DNA from: Sporosarcina sp. BP05
GTDB lineage: Bacteria > Bacillota > Bacilli > Bacillales_A > Planococcaceae
Length of the DNA: 64,000 bases
NCBI RefSeq assembly: GCF_014282005.1
Contig: NZ_JACFTD010000008.1
Coordinates: 124,001-188,000, forward strand
Direction of reading: 5' to 3'
Below the pieces are notes generated by a model. That model had not been told where the DNA came from, ran no database searches, and worked only from the letters and a program-made list of their open reading frames with translations. Shown here piece by piece: positions 26,057-34,946 of the stretch. The position numbers and the translations under genes were made by a program. Position 1 is the first letter of the stretch, and each line of letters starts with the position of its first letter.

Positions 26057-27523
26057 ATGTATACGTTTATATTTGGGATAGTGCTGTTGGTAGTTGGTTA
26101 TTTTACATATGGTAAATTCGTAGAGAAAGTTTTCGGGGTAAAAGAGGAACGTCAGACACCGGCTTTTGCAAACCAGGATGGTGTTGACTATGTTCCGATG
26201 AATACTAAGAAGAACTCGCTGATTCAACTGTTGAATATTGCAGGAGTAGGACCAATATTTGGACCTATCATGGGAGCCTTATATGGTCCTGTGGCCTTCA
26301 TTTGGATTGTGTTCGGTGCAATTTTCGCTGGAGCTGTCCATGACTATTTGACGGGAATGATTTCAATACGAAATAAGGGAGCTCATCTTCCAGAACTTGC
26401 AGGTAAGTTCTTAGGTAAATTTATGAAGCATATCGTCAATGCTTTCGCTATCCTACTCCTTCTCCTAGTCGGAACGGTGTTCGTATCCGCGCCAGCAGGT
26501 TTGCTATATAATCTGATGAATGGCTGGATGGGAATGGGCTATATCATCGCAGCAATCTTCATCTATTACATTTTAGCTACACTTTTGCCAATCGACAAAA
26601 TTATTGGTCGTGTCTATCCACTGTTTGGTCTATTATTGATCATTAGTGCGCTAGGGGTTGGTGGAGGTCTACTACTAACCGGAGCAGCAATCCCAGAAAT
26701 AACATTGGCAAATCTTCATCCTGATAATCTACCCATATTCCCATTACTATTCTTAACGATTTCTTGTGGAGCCTTGTCTGGATTCCACGCAACGCAAACA
26801 CCCATTATTTCACGAACGACTCAGAATGAAAAACAAGGACGCAAGATCTTTTACGGTATGATGATTGCAGAAGGAATCGTGGCAATGATTTGGGCTGCTG
26901 CAGGAATGTCACTATTCAATGGACCAATTGGTCTAAACGAACTTTTGGCTGCAGGCGGACCGGCTATGATTGTCAGCGAGGCTTCCATATTAATACTTGG
27001 TGCAATCGGCGGAACACTTGCTATACTAGGCGTTATCATTCTACCAATTACTTCTGGTGATACGGCATTCCGAAGTGCTCGTATGATCATTGCAGATTAC
27101 TTCAAATTACCTCAGTTGAAAATAATGAGCCGCGTATGGATTGCACTTCCACTGTTTGCAATTTCATTTGCATTAACAAAGATTGACTTTATTATCTTAT
27201 GGCGCTATTTCTCATGGGCAAATCAATCAACCGCAGTTATTGCACTCTTCGTCGCGGCGATGTATCTATTCATCGCGAAGAAAAATTACTGGATTGCATT
27301 AATTCCCGGCGTGTTCATGTTAATGGCGACGACCACTTATATTTTGAATGCTCAAATAGGTTTCCGTTTACCAATGGATGCTGCATTGATTGGGGCTACT
27401 GTCATTTCAATTATCTTGGTTTTAGTGTTCTTCAATGCGGCAGGCAAAGCCCGTGCGCAACAAATACCACTCGACTCGTATGCACCGGACTGGGATGAAA
27501 CAACTAAACCTGTCATTCCGTAA
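26057..27523 (+). CDS. CstA-family carrier (probable pyruvate transporter)
   Basis: A 488-aa polytopic membrane protein of the carbon-starvation CstA family. Characteristic segments: VPMNTKKNSLIQLLNIAGVGPIFGPI-type region (residues about 42-68), VHDYLTGMISIRNKGAHLPE, and CGALSGFHATQTPIISRT. The true start is ATG 26057 behind AAAGGGGGAG; the in-frame ATG at 26018 has no site. In enterobacteria a LytS/LytTR pair (BtsSR) controls a CstA-family pyruvate carrier (BtsT); the same pairing here suggests the same role. This substrate assignment is inference. Confidence 0.9.
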   Translation: MYTFIFGIVLLVVGYFTYGKFVEKVFGVKEERQTPAFANQDGVDYVPMNTKKNSLIQLLNIAGVGPIFGPIMGALYGPVAFIWIVFGAIFAGAVHDYLTGMISIRNKGAHLPELAGKFLGKFMKHIVNAFAILLLLLVGTVFVSAPAGLLYNLMNGWMGMGYIIAAIFIYYILATLLPIDKIIGRVYPLFGLLLIISALGVGGGLLLTGAAIPEITLANLHPDNLPIFPLLFLTISCGALSGFHATQTPIISRTTQNEKQGRKIFYGMMIAEGIVAMIWAAAGMSLFNGPIGLNELLAAGGPAMIVSEASILILGAIGGTLAILGVIILPITSGDTAFRSARMIIADYFKLPQLKIMSRVWIALPLFAISFALTKIDFIILWRYFSWANQSTAVIALFVAAMYLFIAKKNYWIALIPGVFMLMATTTYILNAQIGFRLPMDAALIGATVISIILVLVFFNAAGKARAQQIPLDSYAPDWDETTKPVIP

Positions 27524-27547
27524 TATAAGAAATCGAATATTGAATAG

Positions 27548-27587
27548 GCGACTTGACGAGCTTAGATTGCTCATCAAGTCGCTTTTT
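27548..27587 (+). terminator. Terminator after the cstA-like gene
   Basis: GCGACTTGACGAGC (27548-27561) pairs with GCTCATCAAGTCGC (27569-27582), followed by TTTTT. Confidence 0.9.
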
Positions 27588-27698
27588 AGTATAGTAGGGT
27601 GGAATTGACAGCAATGAGCCTTTTCATCAAAATAATTTACTACTAAATGACTTAAGCCGAACGGGTAGGTTACTAGTGAAATAAAGGGGGAGATTCAT

Positions 27699-28118
27699 AT
27701 GGAAACACGCATCGAAGAAGTTGAGGAGTTCAAAGTTAAAGGGTATGGAATGAAAGGACCGCTGTCAGAAATTCCGGGAAAATGGGACGTGCTGAATAAG
27801 GAACTTGCCGAGAAAGGCATCGTTGCGGAAGAATCATTTGGGCTTTGCCTGGCGATGAAAGATGGAGAAATTCATTACATCGCTGGTATCAAATCGAATC
27901 TTGCCGAAGGGTTGCAAAATATAGAAGAAGCTGTCGTGCCAGCCGGGAAGTTCATGGTTGCTAAGGTAGAAGGTGGAGTCCACGCGATACAAACGGCGTT
28001 TAATGTACTTATGAAAACGGATAGTATTCAACTGCGTAACAGCTTTAGTTTTGAAAGATACGTTCATCCTAAAGGTTCGGACGGGTTTGACATTGAAGTT
28101 TGGTTAGCGATTGAGTAA
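27699..28118 (+). CDS. GyrI-like / effector-binding domain protein
   Basis: A 139-aa stand-alone small-molecule-binding (SOUL/GyrI-like) domain: KVKGYGMKGPLSEIPGKWD at the start, then EIHYIAGI, VPAGKFMVAKVEGG and the C-terminal FDIEVWLAIE. Such domains bind drugs or cofactors. It is followed by its own terminator and then by a TipA-type multidrug regulator. ATG 27699 has GGGGGAG upstream. Confidence 0.82.
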   Translation: METRIEEVEEFKVKGYGMKGPLSEIPGKWDVLNKELAEKGIVAEESFGLCLAMKDGEIHYIAGIKSNLAEGLQNIEEAVVPAGKFMVAKVEGGVHAIQTAFNVLMKTDSIQLRNSFSFERYVHPKGSDGFDIEVWLAIE

Positions 28119-28131
28119 AGACTATAGGAGA

Positions 28132-28168
28132 AGAGATTACGGTGTAGGCCGCGAATCTCTTTTTTTTG
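28132..28168 (+). terminator. Terminator after the GyrI-like gene
   Basis: AGAGATTACGG and CCGCGAATCTCT form a stem followed by eight T residues. Confidence 0.82.
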
Positions 28169-28194
28169 TTTGAAAGAAAAATGCTAATCACTTG

Positions 28195-28225
28195 TTGACT
28201 CTCACGTTACGTCATACTTTATAGT
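28195..28225 (+). promoter_or_regulatory. MerR-type promoter with 19-bp spacer
   Basis: TTGACT (28195-28200) and TATAGT (28220-28225) are separated by 19 bp, longer than optimal, as in MerR-controlled promoters. The spacer carries a dyad TGAC (28197-28200)/GTCA (28211-28214). The regulator gene downstream is therefore probably autoregulated. Confidence 0.78.
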
Positions 28226-28250
28226 TAGTTTTGAAGGGAGGCGAGATGCG

Positions 28251-28967
28251 ATGAAAGTGAAAGAAGTATCGCAGTTGACCGGTGTTAGTGTGCGCACACT
28301 TCATCATTATGATGACATCGGTTTATTAACGCCGGATTGTACGACGGAAGCAGGGTACCGGCTTTATTCGGACGATAATTTGGCGACGTTGCAGCAAATA
28401 TTGTTCTTTCGCGAACTTGGCTTCTCTTTGAAAAAAATCGGGGAGCTGCTAACAAGTCCTGCGTTTAGCCGTCAGGAAGCTTTTGAAATGCAGCGTAATA
28501 TGCTCCTTGAGAAGCGAAAGCAGCTTGATAGTATGATCAATACGATTGAGAAGACAATTCAACATGGAAAAGGGGAATTAGTAATGACGAATGAAGAGAA
28601 GTTTAAAGGGTTCGATTTTGGTGAAAACCCATATGAACAAGAGGCTAGGGAACGCTGGGGTGACAAGGCAGTGGATGAATCAAATAAAAAGGCGGCACAG
28701 TTTGGGCCGGATCTCGAGAAGGAAATGAATCGTATTTACTTCAATTTAGCGAGTCTACGCCATCTGTCACCGAACTCAGATGAAGCTCAAGTAGCAATCG
28801 GCCAATGGTTTGAGTTTTTAAATAAGATGGGAAACTATTCGTTGGAAGCATTCCGAGGATTAGGGGAAATGTATGTAGCTGATGAAAGATTCACAAAGAA
28901 TATTGATAAGTTCGGTGAAGGGCTCGCGGTGTTTATGAGGGATGCTATGGCGGTTTATGTCGAATAG
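28251..28967 (+). CDS. MerR family regulator with TipAS drug-binding domain
   Basis: A 238-aa regulator. The MerR winged-helix (residues 1-70: VKEVSQLTGVSVRTLHHYDDIGLL) and a dimerising coiled coil (about 75-110) precede a TipAS antibiotic-recognition domain (from about 120, with NPYEQEARERWGD and a central helix bundle). Relatives (TipA, Mta, SkgA) bind thiopeptide or other drugs and activate efflux genes. ATG 28251 follows GGGAGGCGAG. Confidence 0.92.
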   Translation: MKVKEVSQLTGVSVRTLHHYDDIGLLTPDCTTEAGYRLYSDDNLATLQQILFFRELGFSLKKIGELLTSPAFSRQEAFEMQRNMLLEKRKQLDSMINTIEKTIQHGKGELVMTNEEKFKGFDFGENPYEQEARERWGDKAVDESNKKAAQFGPDLEKEMNRIYFNLASLRHLSPNSDEAQVAIGQWFEFLNKMGNYSLEAFRGLGEMYVADERFTKNIDKFGEGLAVFMRDAMAVYVE

Positions 28968-29046
28968 GGAAAATAATACAAAGAGTCTAGGAAATAACTT
29001 TGCATCTCGGTAGGTCTGTGTTAAAGTCATGTATATTGGCTTACGA

Positions 29047-29216
29047 GAAACGTATAGTAGAACAAGGACTTTAAAATGGGGGCATCTGAACAAATGGGTG
29101 TCTATCATGGCTGTACTAATTTGCAGAGTGAACAAATTCGTTCGCTCTGTTTTTTAATTCAGTATCCGAATCATCTCGTGGAAATGAAACCCCAGCTCCT
29201 TCTGAAACGTATAGTA
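29047..29216. repeat. 13-bp direct repeat in a gene-poor gap
   Basis: GAAACGTATAGTA occurs at 29047-29059 and 29204-29216. The gap 28968-29369 otherwise holds only the orphan terminator and a weak 68-codon frame (29076-29282) that runs through that terminator. Confidence 0.4.
29124..29156 (+). terminator. Orphan intrinsic terminator
   Basis: CAGAGTGAAC (29124-29133) pairs with GTTCGCTCTG (29140-29149) with one wobble, followed by six T. No annotated gene ends just before it, so the transcript it ends is unknown. Confidence 0.65.
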
Positions 29217-29369
29217 AGTATAAAGAAAGTTAGTTTATCGACTGTCTTGAATACCCGTTACTATCTAGGTCCCGGGTCTTAGACAGTTTCCATCCACAGC
29301 CGGTTTAGTTAACCTATCGGAACGTACATAATGGATGTAACAGTAAGAGATCGCAAGGGGTTGATAGTC

Positions 29370-29966
29370 ATGAAAAAAACAATATATATTGTGCTTACGG
29401 ATACTGGAACGTTGCTGTCAAAAGCAATTGGGATGTATACGAGGAAAGATTTAAATCATACGTCAATCGCGTTTGATGAACAGCTGAACGAGATGTACAG
29501 TTTCGGTCGGAAGCAGCGGCATAATCCATTTGTAGGCGGCTTTGTGAAAGAAAGTGCTACAGAGGGGATATTCCGACAAGCAACATGTGAGGTTTATAGT
29601 TGTGAAGTGACAATGGAAGAATACACGCGCATGCTTGATAAAATTCGCTTAATTGAACAAAATAAAGAACTTTATAAATATAATTTTATTGGTTTGTTTG
29701 GTGTGGCTCTGAATAAGGGAATTCAACGCAAGCATGCATTTTTCTGTTCGCAATTTGTAGCGATGGTCGTAAATGAAGGCGGCTTACAAATGTTTAACAT
29801 TTCTCCAAGCTTAGTGCAGCCGCATCATTTTTCACAACTGCCCTGCTTAGAGCCTGTTTTTGAAGGTGATTTACAGACGTACTTAGATCAGACCAGGGGC
29901 CAGCAAGAACGGCCGCCTATTCGTATGAGTATGTGGAAAAGTTTAGCGTTTCGATTACTGGCCTAA
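29370..29966 (+). CDS. Putative permuted NlpC/P60-like (YiiX-type) hydrolase
   Basis: A 198-aa cytoplasmic protein from ATG 29370 (AAGGGG upstream). An early histidine in KDLNHTSIAFD and a late cysteine in AFFCSQFVAMVV match the inverted His-then-Cys order of permuted papain-like (YiiX/YaeF) proteins. The enzyme activity is inferred from those two residues only. No signal peptide. It stands alone with a terminator after it. Confidence 0.65.
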   Translation: MKKTIYIVLTDTGTLLSKAIGMYTRKDLNHTSIAFDEQLNEMYSFGRKQRHNPFVGGFVKESATEGIFRQATCEVYSCEVTMEEYTRMLDKIRLIEQNKELYKYNFIGLFGVALNKGIQRKHAFFCSQFVAMVVNEGGLQMFNISPSLVQPHHFSQLPCLEPVFEGDLQTYLDQTRGQQERPPIRMSMWKSLAFRLLA

Positions 29967-29986
29967 ATAAGTAACTTGTTTTTTAT

Positions 29987-30024
29987 GAGAGCACATCGAT
30001 TTGTCGAGCGGGGCTCTTTTTTTT
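29987..30024 (+). terminator. Terminator after the YiiX-type gene
   Basis: AGAGC and GCTCT plus an inner TCGA/TCGA pair form a stem followed by nine T. It shows that a frame opening at 30001 is not a gene start. Confidence 0.7.
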
Positions 30025-30075
30025 ATATCTAAATTGTGTTCTATGAAGCTAGTAAATAGGAAACGAGGGATCAAG

Positions 30076-32145
30076 TTGGATGAAGAACTGAAGGCTATTT
30101 TGCAACGGGTCTCTGATCTAGAAGGGGAAGTAAGTACGTTAAAACGGCAATTGGTTGAAATGAAAGCCCCTTCAAGCCATGTTGCGGAGGAAGTGAAGAA
30201 TGTTCATCTGTCCTCAATAATGGGGAGTTTGCCTGAGCAACTAGTTCGGGATGAAGTTCCGATTCAGCAGAAAGTAAGGAAAGAGTTCGATCTAGAGAAA
30301 GTGTTAAGCAACTGGCTTCCGCGCGTATTTATGTTTATTCTACTGCTTGGTGTCTTATGGGGATTGAAAGTTGGAATGGATCATGGGTTTATCACCAATC
30401 CGGTTCGAGTCGGAATGGGTTATACAGGAACGATCTTGCTCTATTTTCTTGGGACGCGCTACTATAATAGTGGGAAAAAAGGATTTGGTCTAACATTGCT
30501 TGGCGGTTTTATTGGGCTTGGGATTTTGACGACATTTGCGGCACATCTTTTATATGGTTATCTGAATTTCACGATTGCATTTGTGATAGGTGTGGCTTAT
30601 ATTATCGCAGGGTTGTTGTTATCGAGAAAGACGAAATCGGAAACGTTGACGATCTTTTCTGGAATTGCAGGTTTTTTACTCCCTTTCTTATTGGAAGGGG
30701 AAGGAGCGACTTCCGTCCAATTCTGTGCGTACATCCTGTTGTTGTTTTTATCACTGTTTTATGTGTCACTCAGTCAAAATCATAAGTATACATTCTATGT
30801 AACGTTCGTATTATTCCATTTAACGTTGTTCGTTTATGCACTTCTGGACAGTGCGTTTGCGGAAGAATCGATACTTGTTGCGACGGTGTTAATTCAGCAT
30901 GGTGTGATTTTATTCTTTTACTTAAAAGGGAGAATTTCAAGGGATGTATTTTCAGAAGCGCTTCTATACTCGAATTTTGTCTTTACAATCGGCTGGATAA
31001 AGCTACTTGGACATATGGAGGAAGTGTTTGTTTACGGCATGTTGGCGCTGTTGTATAGTGCGCTTGCGGCATACTCGTTTTGGAAGAAGGAAAGCACGCT
31101 ACAAGGTATTTTGTCTGCTGTAGCCGTATTTGCGATCAGTGTCTTTATCCTATCCTTCGATATGGAGGATACTCGGGTATTTTTGATGTTACTTCTATTG
31201 AATGGGGCAATTGGAATATGGGTAGGTTTGCGTTTTGACACGCTTAGGACGATTGTGACCAGCTCAGTAATTTACTTATTTACGGTCCCAACAGTTCTGA
31301 CTACGATGCAAATAAATGCATTTTGGTCCTTAGAACATGCAGTGTGGCTTGTCTTTATTGGTTCATTCAGTTGGCTATTTTACACGCTCTATCAATTTAC
31401 GCCTTCTCGTTTGAAGGGCAAAACGAAGTCAATTGATAAGAGTTTGATTGTTGGTCAACTGTTTGTTCTTTTCTATATCTTTCAATTAACGGGGCTAGGG
31501 CTCGCGAATACTTATGTATCGTTTGAAACAGGTAACCATGTCCAGGCGCTTGTGTTATTGGTGATTCTTAGTGCTATGTATGTCTTCCATAGGTGGAGTA
31601 AAGGATTGTACTTGACGCATGGAGCAGTCATTCTGTTTCTGATAGCGGGTATCGGGATGTTACTGTCTGGCTTGAATTCATCTTATAAACATAGTGAGTT
31701 TTTGTTTAACTTCTTCGTACAATTTGCTTATGTGGCTGCTTTTACAGCTATAGTGTGGGCGATTATGAAAGACCGCTTCTATCTTTCGCGGAAAGAGCTG
31801 AAGTGGGAGACGCCGCAACTGGCGGTTGTCCTGCAGATTATCTATTTCATCGTCTTAAATAAATGGTACTTAGCCTTCACGAAAGCTTATGAATGGGATT
31901 TGGAGTATGTGTTGTTTGCGCATACGTTCTTGTTGTTTGCTTTTGCGTTTGTGTCAATCAGTATCGGTGGGAAAATGAATTGGAAGTATGTCAAAATTAT
32001 CGGAGCAGTGCTCATTATCATTTGTGTACTGAAGCTTTTCATCGTCGACTTATCAAGCATTTCCATTCTTGTTCGAGCAATTTTGTTCACCATCGTTGGT
32101 GTTGTCGGACTGGTGTATTCACGGACGTTGTTGAAGGAAGACTGA
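30076..32145 (+). CDS. DUF2339 family polytopic membrane protein
   Basis: About 690 aa from TTG 30076 (GAGGG upstream). An N-terminal coiled coil of about 30 residues (LDEELKAILQRVSDLEGEV) leads into some twenty hydrophobic helices, with RVFMFILLLGVLWGLKVGMDHG at the first. This is the layout of DUF2339 proteins, whose role is not established. The end VGVVGLVYSRTLLKED is typical. Confidence 0.85.
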   Translation: MDEELKAILQRVSDLEGEVSTLKRQLVEMKAPSSHVAEEVKNVHLSSIMGSLPEQLVRDEVPIQQKVRKEFDLEKVLSNWLPRVFMFILLLGVLWGLKVGMDHGFITNPVRVGMGYTGTILLYFLGTRYYNSGKKGFGLTLLGGFIGLGILTTFAAHLLYGYLNFTIAFVIGVAYIIAGLLLSRKTKSETLTIFSGIAGFLLPFLLEGEGATSVQFCAYILLLFLSLFYVSLSQNHKYTFYVTFVLFHLTLFVYALLDSAFAEESILVATVLIQHGVILFFYLKGRISRDVFSEALLYSNFVFTIGWIKLLGHMEEVFVYGMLALLYSALAAYSFWKKESTLQGILSAVAVFAISVFILSFDMEDTRVFLMLLLLNGAIGIWVGLRFDTLRTIVTSSVIYLFTVPTVLTTMQINAFWSLEHAVWLVFIGSFSWLFYTLYQFTPSRLKGKTKSIDKSLIVGQLFVLFYIFQLTGLGLANTYVSFETGNHVQALVLLVILSAMYVFHRWSKGLYLTHGAVILFLIAGIGMLLSGLNSSYKHSEFLFNFFVQFAYVAAFTAIVWAIMKDRFYLSRKELKWETPQLAVVLQIIYFIVLNKWYLAFTKAYEWDLEYVLFAHTFLLFAFAFVSISIGGKMNWKYVKIIGAVLIIICVLKLFIVDLSSISILVRAILFTIVGVVGLVYSRTLLKED

Positions 32146-32177
32146 GGCAAGAGGTAACAAATCAAAAAAGTATTTAA

Positions 32178-32210
32178 GCAGTGGAAATGAACAGTTCCAC
32201 TGCCTTTTTA
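32178..32210 (+). terminator. Terminator after DUF2339 gene
   Basis: GCAGTGGAA (32178-32186) pairs with TTCCACTGC (32195-32203), followed by CTTTTTAT. A second hairpin without a T run (AACTTGCC at 32230, GGCAAGTT at 32250) follows. Confidence 0.85.
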
Positions 32211-32354
32211 TATGGATGAAGGAAGATATAACTTGCCTTGCGGATACCAGGCAAGTTGTTTCAATTAAGTGTAAAGAGCAAAAGGCTTTACTAATTTCGC
32301 AATTAATGATAAAACGTGCGATAATAAGGAAAACGATGAAGTAAGGGTGACACA

Positions 32355-33557
32355 ATGACAAAAACAATCGATTTACAAGTAAATGCAAGAAATATTAAAG
32401 ACTTCAAAAAAGGCTATCCGCTAATTTTAAAAGATGCAATTATCAATTCCAGCGTGCTTGCGACGGAAGCAGAAGGAACAATCGTACGATTAGTAGATAA
32501 AGATCGTCGATTCGTTGCGAAAGGCTATTACGGCTTACAAAACAAAGGTCTTGGTTGGGTACTGACGCGGAAAGAGGAAGAAGTAATCGACTTTGACTTC
32601 TTCGAGTCAAGAATCGCTGCGGCACTTGCGAGACGTGAAACTTTATTTGCGGATGCATACACAACAGCGTTCCGCGTGTTCAACGGCGAAGGCGACGGCA
32701 TCGGCGGACTGACAATCGATTATTTCGACGGTTACTTTATGGTGAGTTGGTACAGCGAAGGCATTTATTCGCTCAAGCATCATGTCTACAGCGTGTTTGA
32801 TAAAATCATTGATTACAAAGGTGTATATGAGAAGAAACGCTTTGACACGAAAGGCGGATACATCGAACAGGATGATTTCGTTAAAGGAGAACAAGGTGAT
32901 TTCCCGATTATTGTGCGAGAAAATGGCATGAATTTCGCTGTCAATTTGAATGATGGTGCAATGACCGGTATTTTCCTTGATCAACGTGATATGCGTAAAG
33001 CGGTTCGCGATAAGTATTCTGAGGGTAGAAATGTATTGAACACATTCTCGTATACAGGCGCATTTTCTGTTGCGGCACTACTTGGCGGCGCGGTGAAGAC
33101 GACAAACGTCGACTTGGCGAAGCGTAGTAATGCAAAAACAATCGAACAGTTCAGTGTCAACGGTATCGATTACGAACAGCAGGATATTAAAGTGATGGAC
33201 GTTTTTGATTACTTCCGCTATGCAAAACGGAATGATTTGAAATTCGATCTAATCATTCTTGACCCGCCTAGTTTCGCTCGTACTAAAAAGTATACGTTCA
33301 GTACAGCGCAAGATTATCCGGCACTTCTTATGGATGCGATTTCGATTACTGAGAAAAATGGTATTATTGTTGCGTCGACGAATAATGCGAGTTTCGGAAT
33401 GAAGAAATTCAAAACGTTCATCGATCAGGCTTTCGAAGAAGCTGGATCTAGGTATAAAATTCTCGAGGAATCAACATTGCCGAAAGACTTCCGGACAAAC
33501 CGTGATTACCCTGAATTCAACTATCTGAAGGTTGTTATTGTGCAGAAGACGAAATAA
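32355..33557 (+). CDS. RlmI-like rRNA methyltransferase (class I SAM)
   Basis: A 400-aa enzyme: N-terminal PUA-like RNA-binding part (residues 1-80), a linking beta domain, and a C-terminal Rossmann methyltransferase with VLNTFSYTGAFSVAA (SAM loop) and LIILDPPSFAR (catalytic DPPxF). This is the arrangement of 23S rRNA m5C1962 methyltransferase RlmI and of Bacillus YwbD. Cytoplasmic; expected target 23S rRNA. Confidence 0.92.
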   Translation: MTKTIDLQVNARNIKDFKKGYPLILKDAIINSSVLATEAEGTIVRLVDKDRRFVAKGYYGLQNKGLGWVLTRKEEEVIDFDFFESRIAAALARRETLFADAYTTAFRVFNGEGDGIGGLTIDYFDGYFMVSWYSEGIYSLKHHVYSVFDKIIDYKGVYEKKRFDTKGGYIEQDDFVKGEQGDFPIIVRENGMNFAVNLNDGAMTGIFLDQRDMRKAVRDKYSEGRNVLNTFSYTGAFSVAALLGGAVKTTNVDLAKRSNAKTIEQFSVNGIDYEQQDIKVMDVFDYFRYAKRNDLKFDLIILDPPSFARTKKYTFSTAQDYPALLMDAISITEKNGIIVASTNNASFGMKKFKTFIDQAFEEAGSRYKILEESTLPKDFRTNRDYPEFNYLKVVIVQKTK

Positions 33558-33626
33558 AGTTAATCTTCAAGTAGAGGGGGATCCTCATCCCCAACTGATT
33601 GTTAGTTTAACCATTCGGGCTTTTAC

Positions 33627-33690
33627 GGGCAGTTGCCACCCGCTTATTCTTCTTGTGTCCTTGAAGACTTGAAGTGGGTGTCTTACTGCC
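33627..33690. repeat. 64-bp imperfect hairpin, possible mobile-element end remnant
   Basis: GGCAGT (33628) with TACTGCC (33684-33690) and ACCCGCTT (33638-33645) with AAGTGGGT (33672-33679) form a long two-part stem. No gene is in 33558-33825. Subterminal hairpins like this occur at ends of IS200/IS605 elements, but no transposase is adjacent. Confidence 0.4.
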
Positions 33691-33720
33691 AGTTAATGCG
33701 GGATAAATGAAGAAAATGAA

Positions 33721-33755
33721 AGCCGTGCCGGAGATAATCTGGTGCGGCTATTTTT
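33721..33755 (+). terminator. Intrinsic terminator in gap before lysE-type gene
   Basis: AGCCGTGCC (33721-33729) pairs with GGTGCGGCT (33741-33749), followed by ATTTTT. Confidence 0.72.
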
Positions 33756-33825
33756 GATTCGTGGAGGAGGACAAAGGGTTTTAATCGAGAATGGATTAAG
33801 ATAGAGATTGAATTGGGGTGGCAAT

Positions 33826-34446
33826 ATGATCGAGGCGATATTACATGGAATTATTCTTGCGTTTGGACTTATAGTGCCATTAGGTGTCCAAAATGTGTTC
33901 GTTTTTAATCAGGGGGCATTGCAACCGACATTCGTGAGAGCTTTGCCGGTTGTTGTGACGGCAGGGTTTCGTGACACGCTCCTGATTGTTGCAGCGGTGT
34001 CGGGTGTATCACTTCTTGTTTTAACATTTGCCTGGCTGGAAAATGTTGTTTTCAGTATCGGCATTGTCTTTCTCCTTTATATCGGTTTTGTCCTATGGAA
34101 AAGTGATGCGATGTCGACAAAAGTGGATGGCGTGAGATTTTCGACAAAGAAGCAAATCCTTTTTGCAGCTTCGGTTTCTTTATTAAATCCTCATGCAATC
34201 CTAGATACGATTGGGGTTATCGGGTCGAGTTCATTAAATTACGCGGGGGATGTAAGAATAGCATTTACATTAACAACAATCGTTGTCTCATGGCTTTGGT
34301 TTATCGGGCTCGCAACTGCGGGGCGTTATTTCGGTAAGTTGGATTCAACTGGTAAGCTTATGGCACTGTTGAATAAAGTATCTGCTTTGGTCGTCTGGGG
34401 AGTCGCTGTCTATATGGCAATAAAATTAGCGGGGAACATTGGATGA
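33826..34446 (+). CDS. LysE/ArgO family amino-acid exporter
   Basis: A 206-aa membrane protein from ATG 33826 (GGGGTGG upstream), six hydrophobic helices. Family motifs: GLIVPLGVQNVFVFNQG near the start and the central SLLNPHAILDT. LysE/ArgO proteins export basic amino acids. The substrate is inferred from the closer likeness to ArgO/YggA (GPQN/GVQN, NPHAxLDT). Confidence 0.9.
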   Translation: MIEAILHGIILAFGLIVPLGVQNVFVFNQGALQPTFVRALPVVVTAGFRDTLLIVAAVSGVSLLVLTFAWLENVVFSIGIVFLLYIGFVLWKSDAMSTKVDGVRFSTKKQILFAASVSLLNPHAILDTIGVIGSSSLNYAGDVRIAFTLTTIVVSWLWFIGLATAGRYFGKLDSTGKLMALLNKVSALVVWGVAVYMAIKLAGNIG

Positions 34447-34638
34447 ATAATGGATAATAGCCGCACACGGAATCACTCGAATAAGGCTCATTGTGTGCCT
34501 AGAAAATTAGTAAACCCCGTACTGTGGATAAGTTGTAACGTAGAGATTTTACGTCTAGACTCAAGCGCCTTTGTTCTTGCCATCAAAGCTCCAGAAGTTC
34601 CGCATTCAATTTTGCAAAATCATTCCGTCGACGTAACC

Positions 34639-34946
34639 TTGAATATCATCAACGTTAGCAACATGAAAAAAGCGTACGGAACAAACATCGTTTTAAAAGG
34701 AGTGGATTTTCAAGCAAAAGAAGGCGAAGTCATTGTGGTTATCGGGAAAAACGGGGCGGGTAAATCAACAAAAATACTTCGATAAGCTTTCTGGAGGATG
34801 GAAGCAAATTGTGAGCCTGGCAATCGCCTTATTATCGGTATTTTCTTCGGTGCATTTCTCGCAGTCATCATGCTTGCAGATGAAGTGTTGAACCCATATG
34901 GTGGTAGGCTATTTGAAGGTTATTCATTAGGGAAAGGAGTGCGTAT
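34639..34946 (+). pseudogene. Decayed ABC transporter ATPase gene
   Basis: TTG 34639 starts NIINVSNMKKAYGTNIVLKG, typical of an ABC ATPase, reaching an intact Walker A (GKNGAGKST) and stopping at 34785. Immediately after, in another frame (about 34787-34840), comes LSGGWKQIVSLAIALLS, an ABC signature segment. The sequence between them (about 70 codons) is missing. A further frame to 34937 encodes a membrane-like stretch, GIFFGAFLAVIMLADEVL, perhaps from a permease. Deletions have therefore fused remnants of one transporter. Confidence 0.75.

Noticed and set aside
29076..29282. 68-codon frame after the TipA-type regulator
   Set aside because: It runs straight through a strong intrinsic terminator, and its composition does not look like a protein.
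30001..30075. Longer N-terminus for the DUF2339 protein
   Set aside because: The start would fall inside the preceding terminator; TTG 30076 has a ribosome site.
34450..34638. N-terminal 63 codons ahead of the ABC fragment
   Set aside because: No ribosome site and no likeness to any ABC domain; the similarity starts at TTG 34639, so this is only an open frame.
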